Below are positions 12,601 to 23,529 of a stretch of 50,498 nt of DNA, one piece after another. Made by a program: the position numbers and the translations under genes. The DNA is taken from NCBI GenBank assembly GCA_000708835.1, contig DF237570.1, positions 1 through 50,498 of the forward strand. The letters are read 5' to 3'. This DNA comes from Klebsormidium nitens. Its lineage: Eukaryota > Streptophyta > Klebsormidiophyceae > Klebsormidiales > Klebsormidiaceae. The stretch's first letter is position 1, and every line of letters starts with the position of its first letter. The notes under the pieces were generated by a model. It saw nothing but the letters and a program-made list of their open reading frames with translations, was not told the DNA's origin and made no database searches.

Positions 12601-15600
12601 GCACGAACGCCTTCGTACCCAACACAATTATTGGTCTGAGCCAATGCGCACTTCTGCTGTTCCAGACCCGAATCGAACTTTTAAGTGGCACCTCGGGGCC
12701 CTGGTTCCATCTTCGCGCGACACGACCTTTCTAAGCAAGGAACAATCAACTTTCAAAAAGGATCTGAAAGAAAGCTTTTACTCTGTGCAGGTTCTCACGC
12801 TCCAGACTCGAGTTGAGGAACTCACCGCCGCCCTCGAGAGCGCCCGCAAGGAAGCCGAGGAGCGGCTCACTCACTCAGAAGACGAGAAGAACCGGCTTTT
12901 GGCATCGCTCGCCGACCAGCACGAATCCGCCGCCAGTGCTGTCCATAAGCTTGAACGGCTACAGGGACTGCTGCAGACCGAAGTGGAAAAAGCGGAGAAG
13001 TACGAAGCGAGGATTGCGGAGCTCGAGGCCACGTCAGCTGGCCACGTGGCAGACGTCGAGCGGCTGTCGGGAGACCTGGCGGCGCTGCGGGCGAGCCACG
13101 ACGAGGCGGGTGACGTCATCAAGGGTCTCCAAGAGGAGCGGGAAGCGGCGCGCGGGGAAACGGAAGGTCTGAGGCGGAAGCTGGAAGCTGCGGAGAAAGG
13201 GGGAGACGAGGAGCTGGTTTTGGCGAGGGAACAACTAGGCGCGGCGCAGAAAGAGGCGGCGGGACTGAAGGCGGCTTTGGATGCCCACGAGAAAGAGTAT
13301 GAAGCGAAGCTGAAGGAGTGGGAAGAGAAAGCGAGGGGGCTGTCAGAGGAAGTGGGGGCGTTACGTGCGCGAGAGGAGGAGCGGGTTGCGGCAGTCGCGG
13401 GTGCGGAGGCGCAGCGCGCAAAGGCGGTTGCGGCGGTGCAGAGCACCAAGAAGAAGACCCAGGAGATGGTTGCGCAGGTAGATTTCCAATTTGTCCTCTA
13501 CCCGGCTTTTCGTGACCCCCAAAAAACCTGTCAACTAAAAAGCTATTTTTGGTGGGCGGTGCAGAGCGCTAAGAACAAGACGCAGGAGATGCTTGCGCAG
13601 GTTAGTTTTGATACTTTTCCTTACCGATAGAAACCATCAATAATCAGCTTTTTTTACTAGCAGTATACACCTTGTTTGCAGATTACGCAAATCCATGAAG
13701 GTTCTTGCACACGTTTACTTCACCACCCTAGAACCCTAACCTATGTATGTTGTGTTGGTTTGACTATGATCAAGCTCTGTAAAACGGAAGGTCGTTCTGC
13801 TGGGCCAAAACAAACCTAGATCTTGATCCAAACATTCTTGCGCTCCGCACCTATATTCACCCTTATCTTCAAGCTAGCCCCGCCTGTCACCCCGGTTTGG
13901 TGGTGGTGATGACATGGCGCATGCTCATAGAGGCGACTTTTCTGTGGCGCAGATGCAAATGATCATTGCGGAAGCAGAGACTCTGAAAGCGGCGGTCGAG
14001 ACGCGGGATAACACTGTAGCGGAGCTGGAAGGACGGGTTGCGGAGCTCGAAAAAGAGAAGCGGGAGCTCAGTGCGAGGTCAGCGGGGCTGGAAGGAGAAC
14101 GAGAGGCGCTTCGACAAGAGATGGCGGAGCAATCCGCGCGGATTGAAACGTTGACGGCGGAAGCGCAGGGGGCGCTCGAGAGAGGGAGCCTGGAATTGGA
14201 CCAGCGGGTTGCGACGCTCGAACGGGAGCTGTCCGAATCGAGGCAGGAAGCGTCCGAAGCGCGCGAAGAGGCGTCCGAATCGCGCCACGTGGCGTCCGAA
14301 GTCCGTCGAGAGCTGTCCGACGTCCGGGAGCAGCTCAGGCAAGAACGCGCGAGGGCGGAAACGCTGTCGAAGCAACTGGAAGAGGCCTCGGAACGGCTCT
14401 ATAATGAGATAGCATCCTCACGGGGAAGGATCGATGCGCTGACGTCAGAGCTCGAAGAGCGCGCCCGCGAGGTTGGAGCGCTTCGGGGCCAGATTGAGCG
14501 GATCACGGAGCAGAACGCGGAACTAGAGGCGGGGTGGGAAGAGGAAGCGAGGGGCCGGCAGGAAGATGCGTCGAAGCACACCCTGGAACTCCAAGCGCGC
14601 ACCGAGGCGGTGCACGAGCTGGAGACACGTGTCCAAGACCTGTTGGGTTCGGAGGCGCAGGTTAAGGAGCTGCAAACCCGGGTCAGCGACCTGGAGGGTT
14701 ACGAAGCCCGAGTGAGGGAACTGGAGGGTTACGAAGCCCGAGTCAGGGAACTGGAGGGTTATGAAGCCCGGGTTAAGGAGCTGCAAGGCGTGGAGGTCCG
14801 GGTCAAGGAGCTGGATATCCGGGTTAAGGAGCTGGAGGCGATGCAAACCCGGTCGGAGGAGGCGCTGGATACGGTTTACCTCGAGCTTGCGGAGAAAGCG
14901 AAAGAGAGCGAAGGGCTCACTGCTTCGATCGAGCAGGAACGGGGAGCCGCCGCCGAGAAGGTCCAGAAACTAGAGGCGGAGCTCGACGAGGTCGTGCGCA
15001 AGCTCTCCGGGGTTAAGGAGGAGCTAACCCGGGTTAAGGACGCCCACGCGCAAACCCAAAAAACGTTCCGGGAGAGGGAGGAAGAAGTCGAGAGTTTGCG
15101 GCAGGAGTTGGCCGATTACGGAGCGGAAACTGCGGCTACTCGCGGGAGCGAGCTTTCGAGAGGCCCTGTCACGCCGAAGGTCGAAGCGCGGCAGCCGGCC
15201 GAGTTGAGAAACGACACGGGCAGAGGCCTCCCGACGTCGCCGCTGCAATCGACGGGGCCTCTGGTGGCGGTGGCCAGCGTGGCGCAGCTGCGGGGCGCGC
15301 TGGCGGCCCGCGAGCTGGAGGTTAAGGAGCTAACCCGGCGGTTAGCGGAGGTTAGCGAGGCGGCGAGGCAGGCCAAGGGCAAGGAGGACGCGGTGCGGCG
15401 AGAGCTGAACGACTTGGTAAGAGTTGGGCACGGATCACGTCGTCGCTGGTTGCTCGGATCTGAGGTCCTAAACCTTAAGACCCAAAACAGGATTATCTTC
15501 CTTCTTGACACCGATAGTACATATTTTTGCATTGGTTTGGCTGGACAGTCAAACATTCCGGTACGAGTAACAGCGGATGCTCAGACCTATTGCTCGTCGC

Positions 15601-17720
15601 TTTGCTTTCCGTTCTTGTCAAATCCATAATGCACCCTTGTACCCTTCTTCCAACAATGACCGACTATCGGCCCCTTTGAAAAATCGTCTGCACGAAAGGC
15701 ACGTTCGACCCTCCATCCGTCCTTAGTTGATTTTGCGCTTCAAACGCGACCCCATCTGCTCTATCAAGCCTCTCTTCCCCAGTCCTCTCTGTCCTCTGAT
15801 CTTGCTCAGGCTGGGCCTAACCCATGCGTCCCTTACCCCATGCCAGGCTTAACCCATGCCAGGCTTAACCCACTTTTTCTTTTCTCCCCCCAGCACCAGC
15901 GCTACCGGGAGCCCCCCCTGCCGGTGTCCACGATTCCACTGGGCTCCCCCATTGCCTCTTCTTCGTCATCCATGCCCCTCTCCACGCTCAACTCTCGAAA
16001 ACCGGGGCACTCCTCCGACCAGGAAATACTGCCACTTCTGGCGGACGACGACAAAGGTGAGTCCACCATCCCATCGCAACTTTCAAGTTGCTTGGTTTTG
16101 ACTCCTTCTCTTTCCTGGACCACAGTCCGCTATTTGGAGAAGCTCCATGGGCGTTAACGGACAATTCGCCAGGAAGACTGTGGGTCCATGGAGGTACTTT
16201 AGGTTCCTCTTTTTCCAACTTATGGAAAAGGAGTCTGCGCCGGACAGGAAGGGTACGAGGAAACGACATGCATGTTTTTGCTTGTTCGCATTTTCAGATT
16301 TTTGAATGCCGTGCCGAGCTGTCACTATAAGGCAGCGTCAGTCACAGCGTTGTGTCACCGCTGTTTTCTGTGTTTATGTGTGTGTTTTTTGTATCCTTTG
16401 TTTGTTTCGTACGTCCACAAGATTGCGGCTCGCGCATACAAAGCACACCAGTCACCTCTGTAATCCTCCCCCAGTATCTATCATCGGTTACCCGCAAGCC
16501 GCAATCCCTGTTTTCAGTTGACAGAAAAGCCCCAAGTCTCGATTGACTCAAACAGTCTGTGCATAGTCAACGGACAGACTACGTATGCAGCACCTTTCGA
16601 GACTCTCTTTGAAACTCTTGGAGCTTGCCAGCTTGCGCGTGCTTTCAGACTTAATGATAGCCTGGTTGCTCGGCTACGAAGCGCGTCCTTATTCCGGCGT
16701 CTTAACCTGCCCCGTATTCGCACAGAGCGGGGCATTGACACGGGGCCTTTTCCCAACGCAGAGAGCTACCTTCGCCCGACCACTGCGCTGCTACGAAGGT
16801 TCCCGCGCGCACTCCGGCCCCTCGCTGAGGGCGCCGATAGGCTATCGTGAGGCTTCCACTTCGTATTTCACCGCTTGGTTTGTTGTGTTATTCGCTGCCG
16901 TCAGTACGGCAATCTTTACCGAAATTACGTTCCTTTTGTAAAGTGGCTACTCTTCTGGAACCGGCAAGCGGAATGTAGGCAATCAATCAGCAGTGCGCGC
17001 AACGAGCGGGTTCCTTGGCAAGTTGAAAGAGCTCTTCGTTCTGCGCCGTTCCTCACTTTAAAACCTGGTCGCAAGCGGCTCAGTACAGCTCACCAACTTT
17101 TGCGGCCTTTGTCGGTTCTACGGTGGATTTACATCTCCACCCCGTTTCCCTGGGGAGACACGTGTCGTTCAGGGAAGCACGGGCGATCTGAGCCGTTAGT
17201 GCACGCTTGGTGTCTTGGGCCTATTTCACCATGTTCGCAGTTTTCGCAGACTGCCGCACAGCGTCAGAGTGCCTAACGCCTGTCCCTGTTTGGTTCGCAG
17301 GACGCTCACTGGGAGGACCCTCCAGGCACAGCCCGGCGCTCGACTCGCAGCCATGGCCTACTGCGTTGTGCTGCATCTCTTCGTCGTTTTTCTCATTTCG
17401 ACGGTAAGTCGGAAACTTCGTGTCCTGTATCTGAGAACACATTCTGAGTACGTCCATGGTTGCTCGTCTTTCCTTTGCCGTTTCCAAGATGCCAATAGAG
17501 GTGTCAGCATGTTTAAACTACTCAACAAGGCATGCCTTCGCCTGTAGAATGATTACTGCCCTTGTCTTTGAGTCCCTGAAATGCTCACGGCGCGTTCGTG
17601 GAGCTGCCAACGAGGAAAAGGGCTCTTCCTTGTTTTCTGTTCTTTCTTCTTTGTACTTATTCAAGCTCCGCTTTAACAGAGTTTTCAATTGCCGTGCAGA
17701 GGAGTTGTCCCTTACCATGA
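609..17720 (+). CDS. Giant tail-anchored coiled-coil golgin, TNO1/At4g31570-like (about 3755 aa)
   Basis: Exons that join in phase: 609-647, 1075-1326, 1666-1812, 2118-5894, 6186-6525, 7092-8185, 8625-11165, 11365-11391, 11594-12085, 12791-13477, 13565-13600, 13953-15416, 15894-16056, 16762-16846, 17301-17403, 17700-17720. The N terminus reads MASKDLLAAGKKRLEQFRQ, like plant golgins of this group, which begin with DLLAAGRKKLQQFRQ-type sequence. Almost the whole protein is Glu/Lys/Ala/Leu heptad coiled coil. Two blocks, KEKLRTAVAKGKDVVRERQ (near 3250) and REKLMKAVKKGKSIEQQKK (near 10690), match a motif repeated in that plant family. The C terminus has GRTLQAQPGARLAAMAY followed by CVVLHLFVVFLIST, the Arg-rich collar plus single membrane segment of Golgi/TGN tail-anchored golgins. 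The inferred role is tethering at the Golgi or trans-Golgi network with most of the protein in the cytosol. Least certain are the 27-nt and 36-nt exons and the last 21-nt exon, which leaves only six residues after the membrane span. Confidence 0.85.
5340..5612 (+). repeat. 21-residue (63-bp) coiled-coil repeats in the golgin
   Basis: Four and a half tandem in-frame copies start at 5340, 5403, 5466, 5529 and 5592. Each reads roughly R(V/I)xELTQEVESAEALRxxSE. The period is exactly three heptads, so each unit can be added or lost without breaking the coiled-coil register. Confidence 0.9.
7190..7489 (+). repeat. 25-residue (75-bp) repeats in the golgin
   Basis: Four tandem in-frame copies start at 7190, 7265, 7340 and 7415. 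Each reads approximately SALEKLREAEEKATQTEAAL followed by five more residues ending in LT. The DNA identity is high, which suggests recent expansion. A 25-residue period is not a whole number of heptads (7+7+11), so it implies a hendecad or local register shift in the coil. Confidence 0.9.
13432..13602 (+). repeat. Tandem duplication of an exon end with its 5' splice site (golgin)
   Basis: The 48 bp at 13432-13479 recur at 13555-13602, offset by 123 bp, with only a few changes. The copied segment carries the exon's last codons and a CAG|GT donor. It also contains GTGCAG, which can serve as an acceptor. In the second copy this gives a 36-nt in-frame exon, 13565-13600, encoding SAKNKTQEMLAQ. 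That closely resembles STKKKTQEMVAQ at the end of the preceding exon. Confidence 0.85.
14691..14850 (+). repeat. 10-residue (30-bp) repeats in the golgin
   Basis: Near-identical 30-bp units start at 14691, 14721 and 14751, encoding LEGYEARVRE. More diverged units follow (QGVEVRVKEL, then a short DIRVKEL). The 10-residue period does not fit heptads, so this stretch may be a flexible or irregular part of the rod. Confidence 0.85.
15839..15870 (+). repeat. 16-bp direct repeat beside an acceptor in a golgin intron
   Basis: Two exact adjacent copies of CATGCCAGGCTTAACC lie about 25 bp before the acceptor of the exon at 15894. A diverged third copy lies just upstream. They sit where a branch point and polypyrimidine tract are expected. 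Confidence 0.85.
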
Positions 17721-19212
17721 CAGACGCGATATGCGTGTTAGTGACCTTCTACGGCATTTGGGCCCCAAGCATCAGGTTTGACATGGCAGTCTTTTACGTC
17801 GGACCCCTAGGGTTTAGGACGGAGCAATCTGGGTCTAATAGCACCTGCATACGGCTCGCCCTAAACGCAGTCGAACTCTACTCTTACTAGCTTGAACACC
17901 GGATCTAGAGACGTCATGTGCCACCGATCAGAGATTTACTGCAATAGTATAAGGCCTTGTTATCTGCTGTATGATCATCGTTGACTTGATTTGCCTGGGG
18001 TCGAGTCGCACACTCTCTTTGATGCCCCAACCTTTTCTGGCGGGTTATCGGAGATGAAGCGCGGCAGTTGGGCAGGATTTCGTCGTTGTTTCGGCTCTAG
18101 GCGCCGTGATCGTCAAGGTTGGCAGTTGGAACGCAGTCGATTGGCTGAGTGCAGTGCAGTACGCACATGCATGTTGGATAGATGCATTAATTGTCCTGAG
18201 AAAGAAACATCATGTGATTCATCCAGTGAGTACTATAATCACTATGACGTCCGGTACATGATATGCGCAACATAATGACCTAGCTAGCTATCGTGATCGG
18301 ACAGGCCGGACCGGGCCGAGGTGTAAGCCTAAATCCGAGCTGCAACATAATTGTCTGCAAGATTTCGGAACCGGTATGCAACCGTCGACTTTCTCAAAGT
18401 CGGATTGAACGCGGCAATTGCCGCGATTGATTAACCCTTGACAATTAAACCCGCCGCCTGTATGTATCATTCCCAACATTGAACTCAATTAATGTCACTA
18501 ACGGTACAGTGTCACATGTTGCACAGCCAGCCAACTTCAATGCCAAGTTGGCGCGGCGCCAGTTGCTCACATGGATATATATGGATGCTGCGCGTGCGCG
18601 GTGACGGGCCAACGTTGAGCTAGTCCATGCGCGCATCGATCCCTGGTGACATGGGCTGGCGCGTCGCGCCGTATGAGCGCTGCTGCCGCGGGCCGGTCTT
18701 GACGGTGCATACTCGACCGTCCAGAGTCTATGTAATTTAGTAAGCGGGATCAGGCATTTGCGGTATAACAGGTAAAGGCCGCGGGCCCCTAACTGATCGG
18801 CTTCAGTGGAATTAGTATTCAACTTCGCAGTTTGCGGACCTAAAAGAATGGTTTCTAACATACCTTCTAGATATCCTTGCATGCTGGTTCAAAGTGCTCG
18901 CTTCTCGCGAGATGGCTCCTCTGGCTTAAAGTTCCTTGCAAGGAAAACACCGGGGCAAGTTCTTAAGCCCCCGAGCAACCCCTTTTTGCACCCCAGGCTG
19001 ACGCCCCAGGAATGTTCTGACTTTTCTTCGGGCGTGCTCTCACCAACTCAAGCAAGCTTAGCCGCTAGCCGCTAAACCCTTGACATGTAATTTTTAAAAT
19101 CGCATGCTTTTGACAACGTAAAGAAATGACAGATTTTAGGGAAAATATGGACCTTACTCGCCACCCGAAAGCGGCTATGACGCTCTGAACTCTCAAAAGC
19201 CTCGATTCTTGC
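17721..19212. other. Intergenic region between convergent golgin and hydrolase genes
   Basis: No convincing gene is present. It should contain the 3' untranslated regions and polyadenylation sites of both neighbours. Around 18200-18750 the sequence is rich in short palindromes, including TGGCGC-G-GCGCCA near 18549. Open frames of up to 145 codons have no recognisable features. Confidence 0.5.
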
Positions 19213-22200
19213 CTAAAGAGCTGAGCCCGCCATAGAGTAGGTGTAGATATTGCTCATTGGCACTTTGCCGAAGAGCTCAAGGAAGAAGGTGCGCATCGAC
19301 GCCCAGGAGCGCATGTCCGCCTGACGGTTGTACGCAGACTGGAATGTAGAAGAGGTTAAGCACGGGTTAGTGAGTAGAAGCCTGGGTGCTGAAATGGAGA
19401 AGGCGGGTTAAGCACCGACAATGAAGTAGAGTAGCATCGAATGTGGTAACCCTTCCGGCCTGGGTCGGTGAAATGTTGAGGAAGGTCTCACCCTGACTTG
19501 ACGGCGAGAGATCAAGCAAACGGTGGTCAAAGACTGCAATGTAGCTCGCGAACCCTCGGACTGAATGGCGTGAATGTGAGACTAGTCTAGAAAGTAGGGA
19601 CTGCCTGACCGTACCAGCGACGTCGAAAGAGATTATGCATTGTATTTGTGCATCGTAGCCACGACCAAAACGGCGGGAGACGTCATTGTGCTGACACTCT
19701 GGCGGATTCGTAAAGAGGAAAAGGAGGAGCCAGAGTACAAACCTATAAGTGCAAATCGTCCCTTTCTTTGGGTATTTCATAAATCCGGACCCGCTTTGCG
19801 AAGGCCTCTTGTTCAAGGGGCTCTCCAGCTTGCGATCCGTTCATCCAAGGCAGCGGTTCAACCCTAAGCCTTTTCAGACCTCGAAAACCCAGAATAGAAG
19901 AGATTTCAAACTGGATCTGTCCCTTATCCTTGCAAAACTCAACGTGGCAGGCTGGCCAGAGACAACGAAACAAACGCGGCGCATCCTTACCCTTGCGGTG
20001 CCCGGCACGTTGGTGGGGTTGGTGAAGGCGTGGGGAGTGTTCGAGTACTCGTGGAACTCCCAGGTGACGTTGGCTGCCGCCATCTCGGCCTGCAAAATAC
20101 AGACTAATGACGTCAGACAAACGGTGTTGAAATGTGTTCCGAGTATAAAGCGCATCAGACCTTGTACTCGTGAAACTCCCAGGTGACGTTGGCAGCCGCC
20201 ATCTCGGCCTGCAAGGTACAGAGTGATGACGTCAGAGTACTGACGTCAGACAAACGGTGTTGAAATGTGTCCGAAGACTCATGGAACTCCCAGGCAACGT
20301 TGGCTGCCGCCATCTCGCGGCCTGCAAAGTACAGGGTGATGATGTCAGAGTATTGACGTCAGACCAACGGTGTCAGAATGTTTCTGCGTACTTGCCGAAT
20401 TTCCCAGGTGACGTTGGCTGCCGTCATCCCGGCTGCAAACGAGAGTAGGTGTTTATTTGACCGTCAAGAAACGATTCAATGATTCCAGATCACCCTTTCT
20501 TTGAGCCCTAGTAAGTACGAAACGTGAAACGGCCGCGTTACCTTCTAACAGCACTCCGACTCACTCTTGCATTGGAAACGTCAGGCTGCCGAGCGGAAAA
20601 GTTCTTTACACTGAGCGACGCAACTCGCTCATAGAATCAAGACGGAACTTCGGTTCCACTTATGTACGTCGCTACAAAAGCCTGCCCATATCTTGTCCCC
20701 CCTAGACAAGCACAAACGGTAATTATATCTCAGTAGAGACTACTTCGAAAATTCAGAGTCAATTCAATAAAAAGTCGTCTCTTTATCGATTGTTCAAACC
20801 AATTAAACCAACCGTGTAGTGGGAACGGGCATTTAATCAAACGTCGCGTCAGAAAAAGGACTCACAACGAACTCCGGCTTTCCGTTGGGGATGTCCAGGT
20901 TTCCGCTGTGCAGCGCGATTTTGACGATTGCGCCGGGGGCAATCTTGGAGCCGGTGGTGTTGAGCTGACCGGGGTGGAAACCGACGACGCCTGTTGAAGA
21001 ATGGGATAAATACGGGTTAAATTCAAAACCCAAAACCCAAAACTCGTTAAGGCTGTTCGATTAGTTCTGTCTTTGGTTGATCGTGCAAGAGGAGACAATA
21101 CATTGAACGCTTGAAGGCCTGCAAGAGGAGAAAACCCCTTTCAACGCAGAGCTGGCAAGTAGTGAAACGAAAGTCCTTGTTTGAGAGTACAGAGCTCTTG
21201 AAAAGCTCTCGAAGTTTGCCAGCCTGGGACGGATGGGGTTGCTGCAAGGGTTCGAAAGGAAGGTGTTGGAGCGAGCTTTGAGAGTTGTCGGAAGAAAAGC
21301 TCTAGAATGAGTATCGTTCAGTGGAAATAAACACCCTTCGCCTCTGGAGTAGTCAGCAAAAACGACGAAAGAGAGTGGTATTCGAAGGTAAGTGATAACT
21401 GACAACGGGTTAAAGCAATAAATCACCCCAGGATTACAAGCTCCAGAGGCCCACGAGATTCTTCACTTAGGATGCTTTTACCGACTCAGAGGCAATACCA
21501 GCTCTGAGTCACTATCGAGTTCAATGGAGCATGTCGATAGCAGTGTGTCGGCAATTGTGGGCTGAGAGAATCACCTAGGAGGCCAGAAACGTTGGCACGT
21601 GCCAGCTCGACCATAGCAGATCCGCCGAGACAATAGCCGATGGCAGCAATCTGGCTTCCGTTGGTGACTGGCAGCGTCTTGACCTGAGAAGAAGACGACG
21701 AAACATTGAGATCGTTTTCTGGGGCTTTAATTTGAGACTCAGAGCGAAAACTCTCGGTAAAACTAGCGTTCTCAAGAGGCAGAGAAATACAGTGCCTGAT
21801 TTTGTAAACGATTCGGAAAGCCTACGAGTACCTGCTCGTCTTGGAACGCTTGAATAAGACTTGTCTTCTCGACTATTTTGCCACAAGAGCCTGGAAGCTG
21901 ATTCAGGGCCCAACACTCCCGAGCGAGAGAAAGCTGGACGTACGGAGGACGACTGGCAAACAAACAAACTCTCCCCACCTCTCGAAGACTTCCTGTCTCC
22001 TAGGTGTTAATTTAAAGTGCTCTTGGTAATCCGCAAAGCTATGTAAAGGCACAACAGTGTCTCAATTGGAAAAGTAGGTAAAGACAGAGCTCACTGTGTT
22101 GATCGCAGCAACCATGCGGGACCTCAGAAGGGCAGGGTTGCCCAGAAGAGTTTGTACAAACGCAGAGCGGTTGGAAGAAGGCAGGGAGGGGCCCTGCGTG

Positions 22201-23529
22201 ATGTTGGCGCCAAAGACATCGGCGACCATGGCTGCAAGGATACAGCAAAAATATGAGAATAGGGACGTCGTGTGATGTATCGTACCAAAATGTGCGAAAA
22301 GTTGTTGTCAAACTTACAGCACCGACTAAAGGAACTTTCTTGTGTTTTCTGTTTCTTCCCATGCTGCCCGCTACGAGGCCATGTCTGCCTGGAACCTCCT
22401 CTGTGGCATTTGGATTCAAGTTTTCCCACTAGGCAGCAAATCTAGGCAGCCAATCTAGCGGGAATGTTGAAGCTTGCAGAAACTTTTTTATTAAGTTGTT
22501 GAATCTATACAGATTGTCACTGGCAGTACAGTAATCTGGCTGAACGTCGTGGCACTTCAAGTGGTGAAGCGGGAAAAGCATGGCCGTGGCACAAAGATGG
22601 CTCATTGATAGACACTCCATCTGCTACTTGCAACATATTCACGTTAAGGTTAGATAACATGGCCCGTAACCCATAAATAGCATACTTTTCAAGCCACGTT
22701 TCCACAACAAACTCACCAACATAGCCGAGGTTGGCCAGCTGCATAGCCCTCCACTGCTCATAGGGACCGTTGCCATCAGAGTCAGGGACGATGATGATTG
22801 CGGGCCTTGCGACATTGGTCCGGTTGTCATACGTAAGGAAAGCCTGTGGAAACGGACACATGTCCACTTCAGGAGAAAGGGGAGAAACTGAGCTTGGCAA
22901 CTTTGGTGCTACATTCCTAAATGAGGTGAAGTTGGAACGGTGTTCTCATGCTGGAATGCTGACATCACAAGGGGGATGGAATGAGTAAAAGGACTAGCAG
23001 ATTGTGGCGGCCGTTCTGAGCCGTTTCAGAGCTTCCCTTTGAAACCCTGGACATGATGTTGCATCCTAAGAAGCAGCCCTGATAATCAATCGCAAATGCA
23101 TAGGAGGAATTGGTTCTGATCAATGAGGCATTGGTTCTGATCATTGATCAGAACACAAGGGGACATTGCAGATAAAATCGACCACTTCTTAGTACAGCAG
23201 CGTCTCTCTCGAGGGTACTGTGACCTTTCTTCGTAGACGTGATAAATTCCGCGTTAATCTGCAGTGCTAAGCCATTGGAAACTGCTTCCCCAGCGGGGCC
23301 CAAATTTACGTGAGAAACTTTCATCCCAAGCTAGAATAAGTTGCTTTTCTGTGAAAAGGTCCATCTAGTACGGTATGCTCACATTCAGCGGGATGTCTGC
23401 GTTATAGGGGACCCTCTGCATGGTCAGAGTCGTCATGTTGACCCCGGCGACCAGTTCGCTCTCCATCATCTGGGCATTGGCCGTGTGGAAAACGGCGAGG
23501 ACGGCAAGAAGGAGTAGAACGCGCGCCAT
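19213..23529 (-). CDS. Secreted dienelactone hydrolase family protein (289 aa)
   Basis: Seven exons join in phase on the minus strand: 23529-23383, 22843-22717, 22231-22095, 21683-21575, 20990-20866, 20089-19991, 19338-19213. Residues 1-19 (MARVLLLLAVLAVFHTANA) form a signal peptide, so the start at 23529 is preferred over an in-frame ATG at 23556. The rest is an alpha/beta hydrolase of the DLH family. The nucleophile elbow is GYCLGGS with Cys155, the acid is Asp206 in HSGNLDIP, and the His is His235 in NTPHAF; the spacing fits the known Cys-Asp-His triad. Seven N-glycosylation sequons (N31, 56, 101, 112, 168, 184, 222) fit a secretory-pathway protein. Family members cleave lactone or ester bonds, sometimes in lignin- or aromatic-type compounds. 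The substrate here is unknown. Confidence 0.88.
20046..20446 (-). repeat. Four tandem copies of an exon start with its 3' splice site (hydrolase gene)
   Basis: Units of 110-119 bp begin near 20046, 20165, 20276 and 20389. Each contains the acceptor and the first roughly 45 bp of exon 6 (AEMAAANVTWEFHEY) plus upstream intron with TGACGTCAG motifs. Only the copy at 20046 runs on into the rest of the exon and the catalytic His. The other three lie in the upstream intron, and at least two keep a usable-looking acceptor. The fourth is shorter and more diverged. Confidence 0.9.

Noticed and set aside
16518-16761. Extending the golgin exon upstream of 16762, with acceptor at 16518 or 16591
   Set aside because: The 16518 acceptor breaks the phase. 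The 16591 acceptor closes but adds residues with no coiled-coil or family likeness. The acceptor at 16762 gives a compact join to the LAEGADRLS collar.
17456-17890. 144-codon plus-strand frame
   Set aside because: It overlaps the last golgin intron and the 3' end, and shows no domain or coding bias.
18445-18882. 145-codon minus-strand frame
   Set aside because: No recognisable motif, no splice context and unlike local exon codon use; probably chance in GC-richer intergenic DNA.
20046-20446. Regularly spaced repeats considered as a CRISPR array
   Set aside because: The units are contiguous diverged copies of an exon edge in a spliced eukaryotic gene, with no unique spacers.
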